A DNA stretch of 9,190 nt. It comes from Methanobacteriota archaeon (GTDB lineage Archaea; Thermoplasmatota; Poseidoniia; Poseidoniales; Poseidoniaceae). Shown here piece after piece: positions 1-6,782 of this stretch. The first letter of the stretch is position 1; each line of letters begins with the position of its first letter. The stretch covers positions 1 to 9,190 of the forward strand of contig JAAZUV010000047.1 of the NCBI GenBank assembly GCA_018623995.1. Direction: 5' to 3'. Under the pieces are notes generated by a model. It was not told the origin of the DNA and ran no database searches. It was given only the letters and a program-made list of their open reading frames with translations. The position numbers were made by a program, and so were the translations under genes.

Positions 1-412
1 CATGGACTTCCACAAAGAACGCATCGAAAAGGGACAACGTGCCTCAAGTCTAATCGGAAATCAATACACGGGTTCCATCTTCTTGGCGCTCATGTCCACA
101 TTTGAATCGGATTTGGAGGACAACTCAAAACTTGAAGGGGAATTGTTTGCTCTCTGTGGTTACGGTTCAGGTGCGAAAGCGAAGGTGTTCGTAGGCAAGG
201 TTTCTCCACGATGGCGCGAAGTCGTTGCAGGCTGGCAGTTGTTTGAACGCCTAGCAGGTCGTGTCGCCATCGATCAAATCACCTACGAAAATCTCCACAA
301 AGGATTGCAGGAAGAAAGCGTTGTCTCTCCTCGTGGTGAATTTGCTCTGGTTGAAATTGGTGAAGATGGAGCCAACGAAGGCGCCCGTACCTACAAGTGG
401 ATTTCACAGTGA
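1..412 (+). CDS. Hydroxymethylglutaryl-CoA synthase, C-terminal part (5' truncated by window edge)
   Basis: HMG-CoA synthase condenses acetyl-CoA with acetoacetyl-CoA to give HMG-CoA, the first committed step toward mevalonate and archaeal isoprenoid lipids; it is a cytosolic thiolase-fold enzyme. Only the last 136 or so residues are visible, read in the frame of base 2 and ending with TGA at 410-412. Seen directly: the family signature GNQYTGS at fragment residues 19-25 and the YGSG motif at 54-57. A charged tail of about 75 residues follows, as in bacterial MvaS and eukaryotic HMGCS. The classical archaeal enzymes of about 350 residues end soon after the GSG motif. The catalytic Glu, Cys and His lie upstream, outside the window. 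The ATG at base 2 is almost certainly an internal methionine, because the fragment is only about a third of a normal enzyme. It converges on the threonine dehydrogenase gene with a 16-nt gap. The family call is secure; the subtype call is inference from the tail. Confidence 0.9.
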   Translation, partial: MDFHKERIEKGQRASSLIGNQYTGSIFLALMSTFESDLEDNSKLEGELFALCGYGSGAKAKVFVGKVSPRWREVVAGWQLFERLAGRVAIDQITYENLHKGLQEESVVSPRGEFALVEIGEDGANEGARTYKWISQ

Positions 413-428
413 TTGCACTGAGAAGCGA

Positions 429-1385
429 TTACTGACTCTTTGAAAGCCCATCGAGCATGGCCTTAACCATAGCATCTAGATCGAATTCTGGTGACCAGTT
501 CCATTCTTCTTTGGCGACCGAACCATCGATTGAATCTGGCCATGAATCTGCATAATTCTGGCGTACATCAGGTTTGAAATCAAACGTAAATCCATCCACT
601 TCGTTGGCAATAGCTATCGCCAATTCTTCTGCAGTGAATGAAAAACAATCGATGTTGTATCCCGCTTTCGATGCACCTAGATATTCACTTGGCTCATCCA
701 TCAACATCAGTGTTGCTCGGATCGCATCGTCCATGTAGAGCATGGGCAATCGTGTATCTGCGCGCACAAAACAATCGTAATGTCCGTCGCTCAGTGCAGC
801 ATCGAATATTTCCACAGCATAATCGGTCGTCCCACCCCCTGCTGGTGCTTTGTACGAAATCAAACCAGGATAGCGGATGCCACGTATGTCCAATCCGTAC
901 TTCTCTTCGTACTCTTTGGCGAGTTGTTCGCCTTCGACTTTGGTCTCACCATACACTGTCGTTGGATTAAGTGGTGTGATTTGCGGAGCATGTTTTGGGG
1001 CATCTGGCCCATATACGGCGATGGATGAAGGAGTAAAGACACGCATCGAACACGCTCGCGCTGCTTCGAATACGGAGATGGTTCCACCAACGTTGACCTT
1101 TCGACACAACTCTGGATTCTTTTCACCGGTTGCGGAGAGCAGTGCTGCTAAGTGATAGACTGTACCGACGCCTTCTTTCTTACACACATCGATGATCGCT
1201 TCAGTATCGAGAACATCGAGCACAAGATACGGCCCCTGGCTGAGATCAACCTGTTCGACTGGCCGAAGGTCCGAAGCGATGACAGATGAAGAACCGTGTT
1301 GCTTGCGCAACGCTTCAACAAGTTCGGTACCAATCTGACCAAGGGCCCCTGTGACCAGTATCTTGTCGCCAGATGGACCCGACAT
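429..1385 (-). CDS. tdh: L-threonine 3-dehydrogenase, short-chain (SDR, epimerase-like) type
   Basis: This enzyme oxidises L-threonine with NAD+ to 2-amino-3-ketobutyrate, which 2-amino-3-ketobutyrate CoA ligase (Kbl) normally splits into glycine and acetyl-CoA. The 318 residues match the usual length of the SDR-type enzyme. Seen: an N-terminal Rossmann signature GALGQIG at 13-19, an acidic residue after strand 2 (Asp39, an NAD-preferring position), the LAALLSATGEKNP segment at 79-91, Ser120/Ser121, and the catalytic pair Tyr145/Lys149 (YGETK). The subgroup hallmarks RYPGLISYKAPAGGGTTDYA (171-190) and RADTRLPMLYMDDAIRAT (208-225) separate it from general UDP-sugar epimerases. ATG at 1385 is the first Met and sits just before the Rossmann strand; no clear Shine-Dalgarno precedes it. 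No kbl gene is in the window. It is transcribed divergently from pyrG and convergently with HMG-CoA synthase, so it is probably monocistronic. The main alternative is another extended-SDR epimerase, which I consider unlikely. Confidence 0.9.
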   Translation of the reverse strand: MSGPSGDKILVTGALGQIGTELVEALRKQHGSSSVIASDLRPVEQVDLSQGPYLVLDVLDTEAIIDVCKKEGVGTVYHLAALLSATGEKNPELCRKVNVGGTISVFEAARACSMRVFTPSSIAVYGPDAPKHAPQITPLNPTTVYGETKVEGEQLAKEYEEKYGLDIRGIRYPGLISYKAPAGGGTTDYAVEIFDAALSDGHYDCFVRADTRLPMLYMDDAIRATLMLMDEPSEYLGASKAGYNIDCFSFTAEELAIAIANEVDGFTFDFKPDVRQNYADSWPDSIDGSVAKEEWNWSPEFDLDAMVKAMLDGLSKSQ

Positions 1386-1493
1386 ACACTGTGCTTAATC
1401 TGACGATACTTGAACGTAGAGATGAACCATAGTCAATTGTCTTAGCCAATATTGATATGGTATGCGCGACGGCTAGAAATCCCGTTGATAGGC
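1386..1493. promoter_or_regulatory. Divergent intergenic region between tdh and pyrG
   Basis: These 108 bp separate two genes read in opposite directions, so promoters for both should lie here. On the plus strand an AT-rich stretch AATATTGATAT at about 1448-1458 is the best TATA-like element; it would place a pyrG transcript start near 1480, just ahead of TTG 1494. On the minus strand only a weak element (AAGTATC, about 1404-1410) lies some 22-25 bases ahead of the tdh ATG. No operator palindrome, riboswitch or small ORF was recognised. The element calls are pattern judgements only. Confidence 0.35.
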
Positions 1494-3116
1494 TTGAGGT
1501 ACGTAATTGTCAGCGGGGGCGTGCTCAGTGGACTGGGCAAAGGCGTTACTGCAAGTAGCATCGGCGTTCTCCTGAAGAGTGCCGGATTGCGAGTTACCTC
1601 AATCAAAATTGATCCCTATCTCAACAGCGATGCTGGAACCATGAGTCCGTTTGAGCACGGTGAAGTCTTCGTTCTGGACGATGGTGGCGAAGTTGATCTT
1701 GATCTCGGCAATTACGAGCGCTTCCTCGATCTCAACCTTGCCCGAGACAACAACCTCACGACCGGTAAGGTCTATTCCAAGGTCCTCGAAGCTGAGCGCC
1801 GTGGCGACTATCTTGGAAAAACGGTCCAAGTCATTCCACACATCACCGATGCTGTTCAAGATTGGATCATCGATGTTGCCAAGCGACCCGCTGATGGGAG
1901 CGATGAAACACCCGATGTCTGTATTATCGAACTTGGTGGTACGGTTGGCGACATCGAAAGTGCACCTTACTTGGAAGCGCTCCGTCAATTCCAGTTCCGG
2001 GTTGGTAGGGACAACGTCACGTTCGTCCACGTTTCTCTCGTTCCAGTTATGGGACCAGTTGGGGAGCAGAAAACCAAGCCAACACAGCATACGGTCAAGG
2101 AACTCATGGGACTTGGAATCACCCCAGACGTCCTCGTTTGTCGTTCGAGTAAGCCATTGAATGATGAAACCCGTCAGAAACTCTCTGCCTTCTGTCATGT
2201 CCGTCCTGAAGCAGTCTTCTCGACACATGACGTTCCCAACATCTACCACGTTCCATTGATGCTTGAAGAACAAGGATTCTGCGACATTCTGGACATTGAT
2301 TGCGATAAGACGGGCCTTCTTGCAGACTGGAAAGCAATGGCTCATCGCCTCGATGAACTCACCGAGGAGGTCAACATCGCTATGGTCGGAAAGTACACCG
2401 ACCTTTCCGATGCTTATCTCTCGGTCATCAAATCCCTCCAACATGCTGCACTTGCTGTTGAACGTAAACTCAACATCGATTGGATTGAAGCAAGCGACTT
2501 GGAAGATGAAAACAACGCCGAGTCGTGGGCGCTTCTTCACAACGCCAACGGCATCTTAGTCCCCGGTGGCTTCGGCGATCGTGGCATCGAAGGAAAGGTC
2601 CTCGCTGCACAATATGCTCGTGAAAACAATGTCCCCTATCTTGGCATTTGTCTTGGATTGCAAGTTGCGACCATCGAATTCTGTCGCAACGTCCTAGGAA
2701 TTGAGGATGCTACATCCACCGAATTTGACGCTGATGCAGCCAATCCTGCAGTGATTTTCATGCCTGAGATTTCGAAGACGCACCTCGGAGGAACGATGCG
2801 TCTTGGTTCTCGGCCGACCATCTTCCAAGTGGATGATTGCGTTACAAAGCGACTCTACGGAGGCCATGATTCGGTCGATGAACGCCATCGTCACCGTTAC
2901 GAAATCAATCCCGATCTGGTTGACCAAATCGAAGCTGCTGGGTTGAAATTTGTTGGTAAGGACGAAAGCGGACAGCGTTGTGAGATCTTTGAACTCGATG
3001 GACACCCGTACTACGTTGGTGTCCAATACCATCCTGAGTTCAAATCTCGCCCAGGTCGTCCAAGCCCACCGTTCCTCGGTTTGCTTCTCGCTTCAAGCAG
3101 CCAATCGCTTCCTTAG
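1494..3116 (+). CDS. pyrG: CTP synthase (glutamine-hydrolysing)
   Basis: CTP synthase converts UTP to CTP using ATP and ammonia from glutamine, the last step of de novo pyrimidine nucleotide synthesis. From TTG 1494 it has 540 residues, normal for the family. Seen: an N-terminal synthetase domain (about 1-270) with a P-loop-like SGLGKG at 12-17, the KIDPYLN segment, HGEVFVLDDGGEVDLDLG from 55, and GGTVGDIES at 148-156. A class I glutamine amidotransferase domain (about 292-540) carries GGFGDRG at 358-364, the nucleophile elbow GICLGLQ with Cys386, and the His513/Glu515 pair in YHPEF. The triad and both active sites are therefore intact. The start is chosen because the family begins with M-[RK]-Y-[VI] directly before the SGG/TGG strand. 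The frame is open further upstream to TTG 1452, which would add 14 non-conserved residues; TTG 1485 is another candidate. No in-frame ATG is available in this region. Its stop (3114-3116) overlaps the stop of the opposing gene. Confidence 0.97.
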   Translation: MRYVIVSGGVLSGLGKGVTASSIGVLLKSAGLRVTSIKIDPYLNSDAGTMSPFEHGEVFVLDDGGEVDLDLGNYERFLDLNLARDNNLTTGKVYSKVLEAERRGDYLGKTVQVIPHITDAVQDWIIDVAKRPADGSDETPDVCIIELGGTVGDIESAPYLEALRQFQFRVGRDNVTFVHVSLVPVMGPVGEQKTKPTQHTVKELMGLGITPDVLVCRSSKPLNDETRQKLSAFCHVRPEAVFSTHDVPNIYHVPLMLEEQGFCDILDIDCDKTGLLADWKAMAHRLDELTEEVNIAMVGKYTDLSDAYLSVIKSLQHAALAVERKLNIDWIEASDLEDENNAESWALLHNANGILVPGGFGDRGIEGKVLAAQYARENNVPYLGICLGLQVATIEFCRNVLGIEDATSTEFDADAANPAVIFMPEISKTHLGGTMRLGSRPTIFQVDDCVTKRLYGGHDSVDERHRHRYEINPDLVDQIEAAGLKFVGKDESGQRCEIFELDGHPYYVGVQYHPEFKSRPGRPSPPFLGLLLASSSQSLP

Positions 3117-4249
3117 GCATCCAATACTCGAATCACTCGAGTTGTACGATAGCCCTGCAACAATTTGACAAAACGTCGTTGTTGGAATTCCTCATCCAAA
3201 GCGACATCGCCTGTATCGATTCGTACACTCGAAAGACCCAACAACTTCGATGGAGTTGCAACACCAAGAATCGAATCCAAACCTATCGCTCGAAGTACAT
3301 CTGGAGAAAGTTGGAGGTTGCCTCGCCCTATGAGGAAGCCTTGTCCACCCATCGGTGAAAGAAGCAGCAGACGTGGCCCTTCGTACTCTTTCAAGTGTTC
3401 AAGCAGAGCCTTTTCGTTCAAATCGGCGTGAACTGTCCCTTTGTGTTGAATATCGATGCCAAGAAGTGTGAGTTCCACATCGAGATGTTCTCCCATTCTG
3501 CGTAACGTTCCACCACTTCCCCAAATGACCATCAGTTCAGGATCTGCTTCGATGAGGTTCCCGATGTGGTTCGCAAGCCCCTCAATGGTCTCGGTTTCGC
3601 TTGCACGCTCGACTTGTTCCTTTGCACCTTGCATGAATCGTGGACTCGATGGGGTCCATGCCTCGCCGTACATGCGAACTTTCCACTCACCACGCTGGTA
3701 AATTTCCTCGTCCAAATCCATGACTTCCGTGATGGCAACCATCAGATCGCCCTGTAGGAATGCAAGGAGGACCTCAGCGGCAGCATTTGGTGTAGTAGCA
3801 AAACAACCAGAATGCATCTTCACACCTGCTGGAACCCCAATCAGTGGCGTTTCGTGGCCATCAAGAGCGTTGACGATGTCTCTGGTTGTCCCATCACCAC
3901 CGGCGTAGAGAATGGCATCGACGTTGGCTGAAACCAAATCCAAAACGAGTGCGGCGGTATCATCAGCCGTTGATTCAGATGGTGATGGTTGGCGTTGTTC
4001 GTAGTCGACGCCATCGAGCCAATCTCCTCCCATTCGACCCGTCCAAGCAACGAACGTTGGATCAACACCCATTCGATTCAAACTCGATTGTTGCAGATCA
4101 AGAAATTTGGAAATGCATTGTTGCATTCGTGGGCCTGAACGATCGACTGCACCAGCTTCGCGTGCTTCTTTGGCACGTCCATCGCTTCCTTTGAATCCCA
4201 ATCGTCCCCCCAAACCAGCATCAGGATTGACAACGATGCCGATTCGCAT
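3113..4249 (-). CDS. Predicted ATP- or polyphosphate-dependent NAD kinase (COG3199/AcoX-like family)
   Basis: Members are predicted NAD kinases that phosphorylate NAD+ to NADP+, in the NAD kinase/diacylglycerol kinase fold superfamily. From ATG 4249 the protein has 378 residues. Seen: N-terminal MRIGIVVNPDAGLGG (1-15) followed by GFKGSDG, the nucleotide-binding GGDGT motif at 117-121, AGVKMHSGCFA at 141-151, and SPMGGQGFLIGRGNLQLSP at 298-316, all characteristic of this family. The C-terminal third is the usual beta-rich substrate-binding part. The frame also allows ATG 4282 (11 more residues) and TTG 4309 (20 more residues). I prefer 4249 because the family starts at the MRIG strand and the upstream residues look non-conserved. 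No good ribosome site precedes any of the three starts. The gene is divergent from the small acidic protein gene and converges on pyrG with a 4-bp stop overlap. The phosphate donor and exact substrate cannot be read from the sequence; AcoX-like members of unknown role share these motifs. Confidence 0.88.
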   Translation of the reverse strand: MRIGIVVNPDAGLGGRLGFKGSDGRAKEAREAGAVDRSGPRMQQCISKFLDLQQSSLNRMGVDPTFVAWTGRMGGDWLDGVDYEQRQPSPSESTADDTAALVLDLVSANVDAILYAGGDGTTRDIVNALDGHETPLIGVPAGVKMHSGCFATTPNAAAEVLLAFLQGDLMVAITEVMDLDEEIYQRGEWKVRMYGEAWTPSSPRFMQGAKEQVERASETETIEGLANHIGNLIEADPELMVIWGSGGTLRRMGEHLDVELTLLGIDIQHKGTVHADLNEKALLEHLKEYEGPRLLLLSPMGGQGFLIGRGNLQLSPDVLRAIGLDSILGVATPSKLLGLSSVRIDTGDVALDEEFQQRRFVKLLQGYRTTRVIRVLDA

Positions 4250-4345
4250 ACATCGACGTTGCTTCGTTTCGTTTTCAATCATTGCTCTCAACCGTATGGA
4301 ATCAATCAACCGATGTTTTCATGGTGCTACGGATGATGGAGTTCC
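4250..4345. promoter_or_regulatory. Divergent intergenic region between the NAD kinase-like gene and the small acidic protein gene
   Basis: About 96 bp lie between the preferred starts of two divergent genes, or 63 bp if the minus-strand gene begins at ATG 4282. Promoters for both are expected here. A minus-strand A-rich element (TGAAAAC, about 4269-4277) lies roughly 26 bases ahead of ATG 4249 and could be a weak TATA box for a leaderless transcript. No strong TATA element was found ahead of 4346. No hairpin or operator was seen. Confidence 0.3.
4338..4341 (+). promoter_or_regulatory. Possible ribosome binding site (GGAG) for the small acidic protein gene
   Basis: GGAG stands four bases ahead of ATG 4346. 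The spacing is short but plausible, and it favours this ATG over the out-of-frame ATGs at 4333 and 4336. Confidence 0.35.
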
Positions 4346-4642
4346 ATGGTCAAACAATCCAAACCGGACGAGATTGCCCTCGATGACATCATGAAAGAAA
4401 GCATGAAAGAAATGGGTAAGGGCGAAGCATCACACGAAAAGATCGTCCCAGAGCAACAAACAGAATCTCCAAAGGTTGAGGAAACAAAGCCACAATTCGG
4501 ATTCAAACTCGGTGGTGCACAAACGCCGGATTCCTTCGTTGTTTCAACGCCCAAGAAGGAGCAGGAAGAAGAGGTCAAACAACAAGTCATTCTTGACAAA
4601 CCGAGTCAAGGTTTGGATGATGACATCATCGTTGATTGGTGA
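4346..4642 (+). CDS. Small acidic low-complexity protein of unknown function (98 aa)
   Basis: I do not recognise a family. The 98 residues are dominated by Glu, Asp, Lys, Gln and Pro: about 22 acidic against 13 Lys, with no Cys and no Arg. There is no signal peptide or membrane segment, so most of it is probably disordered and cytosolic. Three parts stand out: a short amphipathic helix candidate around 10-24 containing KESMKEMGK, a small hydrophobic/aromatic island QFGFKLGGAQ at 50-59, and an acidic tail ending DDDIIVDW (91-98) after VILDKP. Such short conserved-looking islands in a disordered chain often act as docking peptides; that is inference. It starts at ATG 4346 with a GGAG upstream and ends at TGA 4640-4642, 56 nt before thrS, so the two may be co-transcribed. 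Codon use resembles its neighbours, and no better ORF occupies the space on either strand. A spurious ORF cannot be excluded, but the position and ribosome site favour a real gene. Confidence 0.65.
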   Translation: MVKQSKPDEIALDDIMKESMKEMGKGEASHEKIVPEQQTESPKVEETKPQFGFKLGGAQTPDSFVVSTPKKEQEEEVKQQVILDKPSQGLDDDIIVDW

Positions 4643-4687
4643 TTTCAAGCGTCGCATTGATGAATGGGACCGTCGAGGGTGAGGCAA

Positions 4688-4691
4688 GAGG
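4688..4691 (+). promoter_or_regulatory. Ribosome binding site (GAGG) deciding the thrS start
   Basis: GAGG, within AAGAGG, is separated by seven bases from ATG 4699. This spacing is near ideal and supports ATG 4699 over the upstream in-frame starts TTG 4636, GTG 4639 and ATG 4660, which have no comparable site. Confidence 0.5.
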
Positions 4692-4698
4692 CGTCCCT

Positions 4699-6726
4699 AT
4701 GTCGATGGTCAACGTTACCCTTCCTGATGGTACTGTCAACGAATACGCAGCAGGCGTAACTGCAGGCGAAGTCGTGACCGATGCACTCGGGAAGAAGCAC
4801 GGATGCCTTGCAGCACGCATCAACAATGTTGAACGCGACCTCTCCACACCGCTTACAGCTGATTGCGATGTTGAGGGCATTCTTGCTGAAAGCGATGAAG
4901 GCATTCACATTCTTCGCCACAGCGCTGCGCACTTGCTAGCGCAAGCGGTCATGGAACTCTATCCTGATGCGAAGCCGACCATTGGTCCAGCCATTGATCG
5001 TGGATTCTACTATGACTTTGCGATGGAACCCATCGGCGAAGGCGACTTGAAACCCATTGAGAAAAAAATGCACGAGATCGCTCGACGAAATCTCAAGGTT
5101 GAGCGTGTAGAACTGGACGACCAAGAGTTGCGAGAGCACTTCACATCGAATCCGTACAAGATTGAAATCATCGATGATAAATTGGAAGATGGAGATGGCT
5201 CGACCATCTACAAGCAAGGTGAATGGTACGACCTTTGCTTAGGCCCACACGTTCCAAGCACAGCGAAATTGATGTTCAGCCGTCTTACTTCGGTCTCCTC
5301 TGCCTACTGGCGTGGTGATCAATCTCGTGAACAGTTGGTGCGAATTTACGGCATTGTTGAGCCAACAAAAGAAGCACTGAAAGCAACTCTGCACCGAATG
5401 GAACAGGCGAAACTACGCGACCATCGAAAACTTGGCAAGGATTTGCAATTGTTCCATGTTGACGAAGAAGTTGGTCAAGGACTCATACTCTGGACACCAC
5501 GCGGTGCGATTGTTCGACAGCAATTGCAGGATTTCATCTCACATCATTTGCGCCGACAAGGCTACGACCAAGTGTTTACGCCCCACATTGGAAAATTGGA
5601 TTTGTACCGCACATCTGGACACTTCCCCTACTACCAAGACAGTCAATATCCTCCACTCGTTGAACGTGACCTCATGAAAAAACTCGCAGACGAAGGATGT
5701 TCGTGTTCCGAATTGTCCAACCTGATGAGCACCGGAGACATTGATGGATACATGCTCAAACCGATGAACTGCCCACATCACGTCAAAATCTATGCATCAC
5801 AAGCTCGGTCCTACCGAGACCTTCCTCTCCGCCTCGCAGAGTTTGGAACGGTCTATCGATGGGAGCAATCCGGTGAAATCTCTGGAATGACGCGTGTTCG
5901 TGGATTTACACAAGACGATGCACATCTTTTCGTTACTGAAGACCAAATCGCTGACGAAGTCATGGGATGCATCGAACTCGTTCAGACCATCTTTGACGTT
6001 CTTGGGATGCACGATTACCGTGTTCGAGTCGGATTGCGTGACCCGAACAGCGACAAGTACGTTGGTGAATCCGAGCGATGGGATCGAGCCGAAGAAGCAT
6101 GTCGTTCCGCAGCGGCTCAACTCGGCGTCAACTGGTCCGAGGAGGAGGGCGAAGCTGCATTTTACGGACCAAAGATCGATTTCGTTGTCAAAGACGTCAT
6201 TGGTCGAGAATGGCAACTTGGAACCGTTCAAGTCGATTACAACCTCCCTGAGCGCTTCGATTTGTGGTACAAGGGCAGCGATGGTGAGAACCATCGCCCG
6301 GTGATGATTCATCGTGCACCATTTGGCTCCATGGAGCGTTTCTGTGGTGTACTCATCGAGCACTTTGCTGGAAAATTCCCTACCTGGTTGTCACCAACAC
6401 AGGTCCACATTCTCACCATTTCTGAGAAGCACAAACAATATGCATCCGAAGTGGCCCAGAAACTGAAAGATGCTGGCGTTCGAGTCAAGATCGATGATGG
6501 GGACGATACGATTGGAAAGAAGATTCGAACCCATCGCAAGATGCGTCCGGCTTATCTCATGATTCTTGGCGATGGTGAAATGAACAACAACTGTGTTTCG
6601 TTGCGTTCACGTACAGGCGACCAAATTGCCGACATCCCTGTCGACCAATTCCTCGCCGACCTCAAGGAAGAGATTGACAACAAAATTTCAGAACCTTCCT
6701 TGGTCCCAAAACCTCAGGAAAACTGA
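4699..6726 (+). CDS. thrS: Threonyl-tRNA synthetase, bacterial-type architecture
   Basis: This class II aminoacyl-tRNA synthetase charges tRNA-Thr with threonine using ATP and edits mis-charged serine. From ATG 4699 it has 675 residues, against 642 in E. coli. Domains seen: TGS (about 2-62, opening VNVTLPDGTV); the N2 editing domain with HSAAH (His74, His78) and CLGPH (Cys180, His184), the four editing-site residues of bacterial ThrRS; the class II core (about 245-560), with zinc ligands apparently Cys358 (MNCPHH), His409 (QDDAH) and His538 (MIHR), motif 2 around YRWEQSG..TRVRGFTQDD, and motif 3 APFGSMERF; and the anticodon-binding domain from about 563. The active and editing sites look intact. 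Most euryarchaeal ThrRS carry a different, DTD-like editing domain, so this gene is probably of bacterial origin (inference). A stretch of about 40 residues between HFPYY and LKPMNCP (about 313-352) is some 25 residues longer than in E. coli and contains CSC at 334-336. The in-frame upstream starts are discussed under the ribosome site. It lies 56 nt after the small acidic gene. Confidence 0.97.
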   Translation: MSMVNVTLPDGTVNEYAAGVTAGEVVTDALGKKHGCLAARINNVERDLSTPLTADCDVEGILAESDEGIHILRHSAAHLLAQAVMELYPDAKPTIGPAIDRGFYYDFAMEPIGEGDLKPIEKKMHEIARRNLKVERVELDDQELREHFTSNPYKIEIIDDKLEDGDGSTIYKQGEWYDLCLGPHVPSTAKLMFSRLTSVSSAYWRGDQSREQLVRIYGIVEPTKEALKATLHRMEQAKLRDHRKLGKDLQLFHVDEEVGQGLILWTPRGAIVRQQLQDFISHHLRRQGYDQVFTPHIGKLDLYRTSGHFPYYQDSQYPPLVERDLMKKLADEGCSCSELSNLMSTGDIDGYMLKPMNCPHHVKIYASQARSYRDLPLRLAEFGTVYRWEQSGEISGMTRVRGFTQDDAHLFVTEDQIADEVMGCIELVQTIFDVLGMHDYRVRVGLRDPNSDKYVGESERWDRAEEACRSAAAQLGVNWSEEEGEAAFYGPKIDFVVKDVIGREWQLGTVQVDYNLPERFDLWYKGSDGENHRPVMIHRAPFGSMERFCGVLIEHFAGKFPTWLSPTQVHILTISEKHKQYASEVAQKLKDAGVRVKIDDGDDTIGKKIRTHRKMRPAYLMILGDGEMNNNCVSLRSRTGDQIADIPVDQFLADLKEEIDNKISEPSLVPKPQEN

Positions 6727-6744
6727 ACTTCATTACTGCATCAA

Positions 6745-6782
6745 TTCGCACTGCATAAAAGGAAGCAGGGTGTGGCAAATCC
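6745..6782 (+). promoter_or_regulatory. Candidate archaeal TATA box for a leaderless transcript of the membrane-TPR gene
   Basis: In the 56-nt gap after thrS, CATAAAA at 6754-6760 is centred about 26 bases ahead of ATG 6783. That is the usual distance from an archaeal TATA box to the transcription start, so the mRNA could begin at or next to the ATG. A GC-containing AGGGTG at 6767-6772 could alternatively act as a poor ribosome site. No hairpin terminator or long T-run for thrS was seen here. Confidence 0.4.

Noticed and set aside
1462..1476. Five-codon mini-ORF (ATG to TAG) just before pyrG, as a possible leader peptide
   Set aside because: It is too short, has no ribosome site, and archaeal pyrG is not known to use leader-peptide control; chance is the simplest explanation.
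1599..2540. A 313-codon open frame on the minus strand inside pyrG
   Set aside because: It lies wholly antisense to a clearly conserved CTP synthase, its translation shows no recognisable motif, and such long antisense frames arise from the codon bias of the real gene.
4327..4599. A 90-codon minus-strand frame opposite the small acidic protein
   Set aside because: Its Ser/Cys-rich translation looks like the reverse of a K/E-rich gene. The plus-strand frame has the ribosome site and the better gene order.
4636..4698. Longer N-terminus for ThrRS starting at TTG 4636, GTG 4639 or ATG 4660
   Set aside because: The TGS domain begins right at 4699-4705, a GAGG sits seven bases before ATG 4699, and the two most upstream starts would overlap the preceding gene.
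4932..4945. Inverted repeat CTTGC-TAGC-GCAAG in the thrS coding region
   Set aside because: It is a single 5-bp stem in the codons of the conserved HLLAQA segment, and is explained by the protein sequence.
5797..6363. A 188-codon minus-strand frame, and a 136-codon plus-strand frame at 5894-6304, inside thrS
   Set aside because: Both are shadows of the conserved ThrRS catalytic core, without motifs or a supporting start context.
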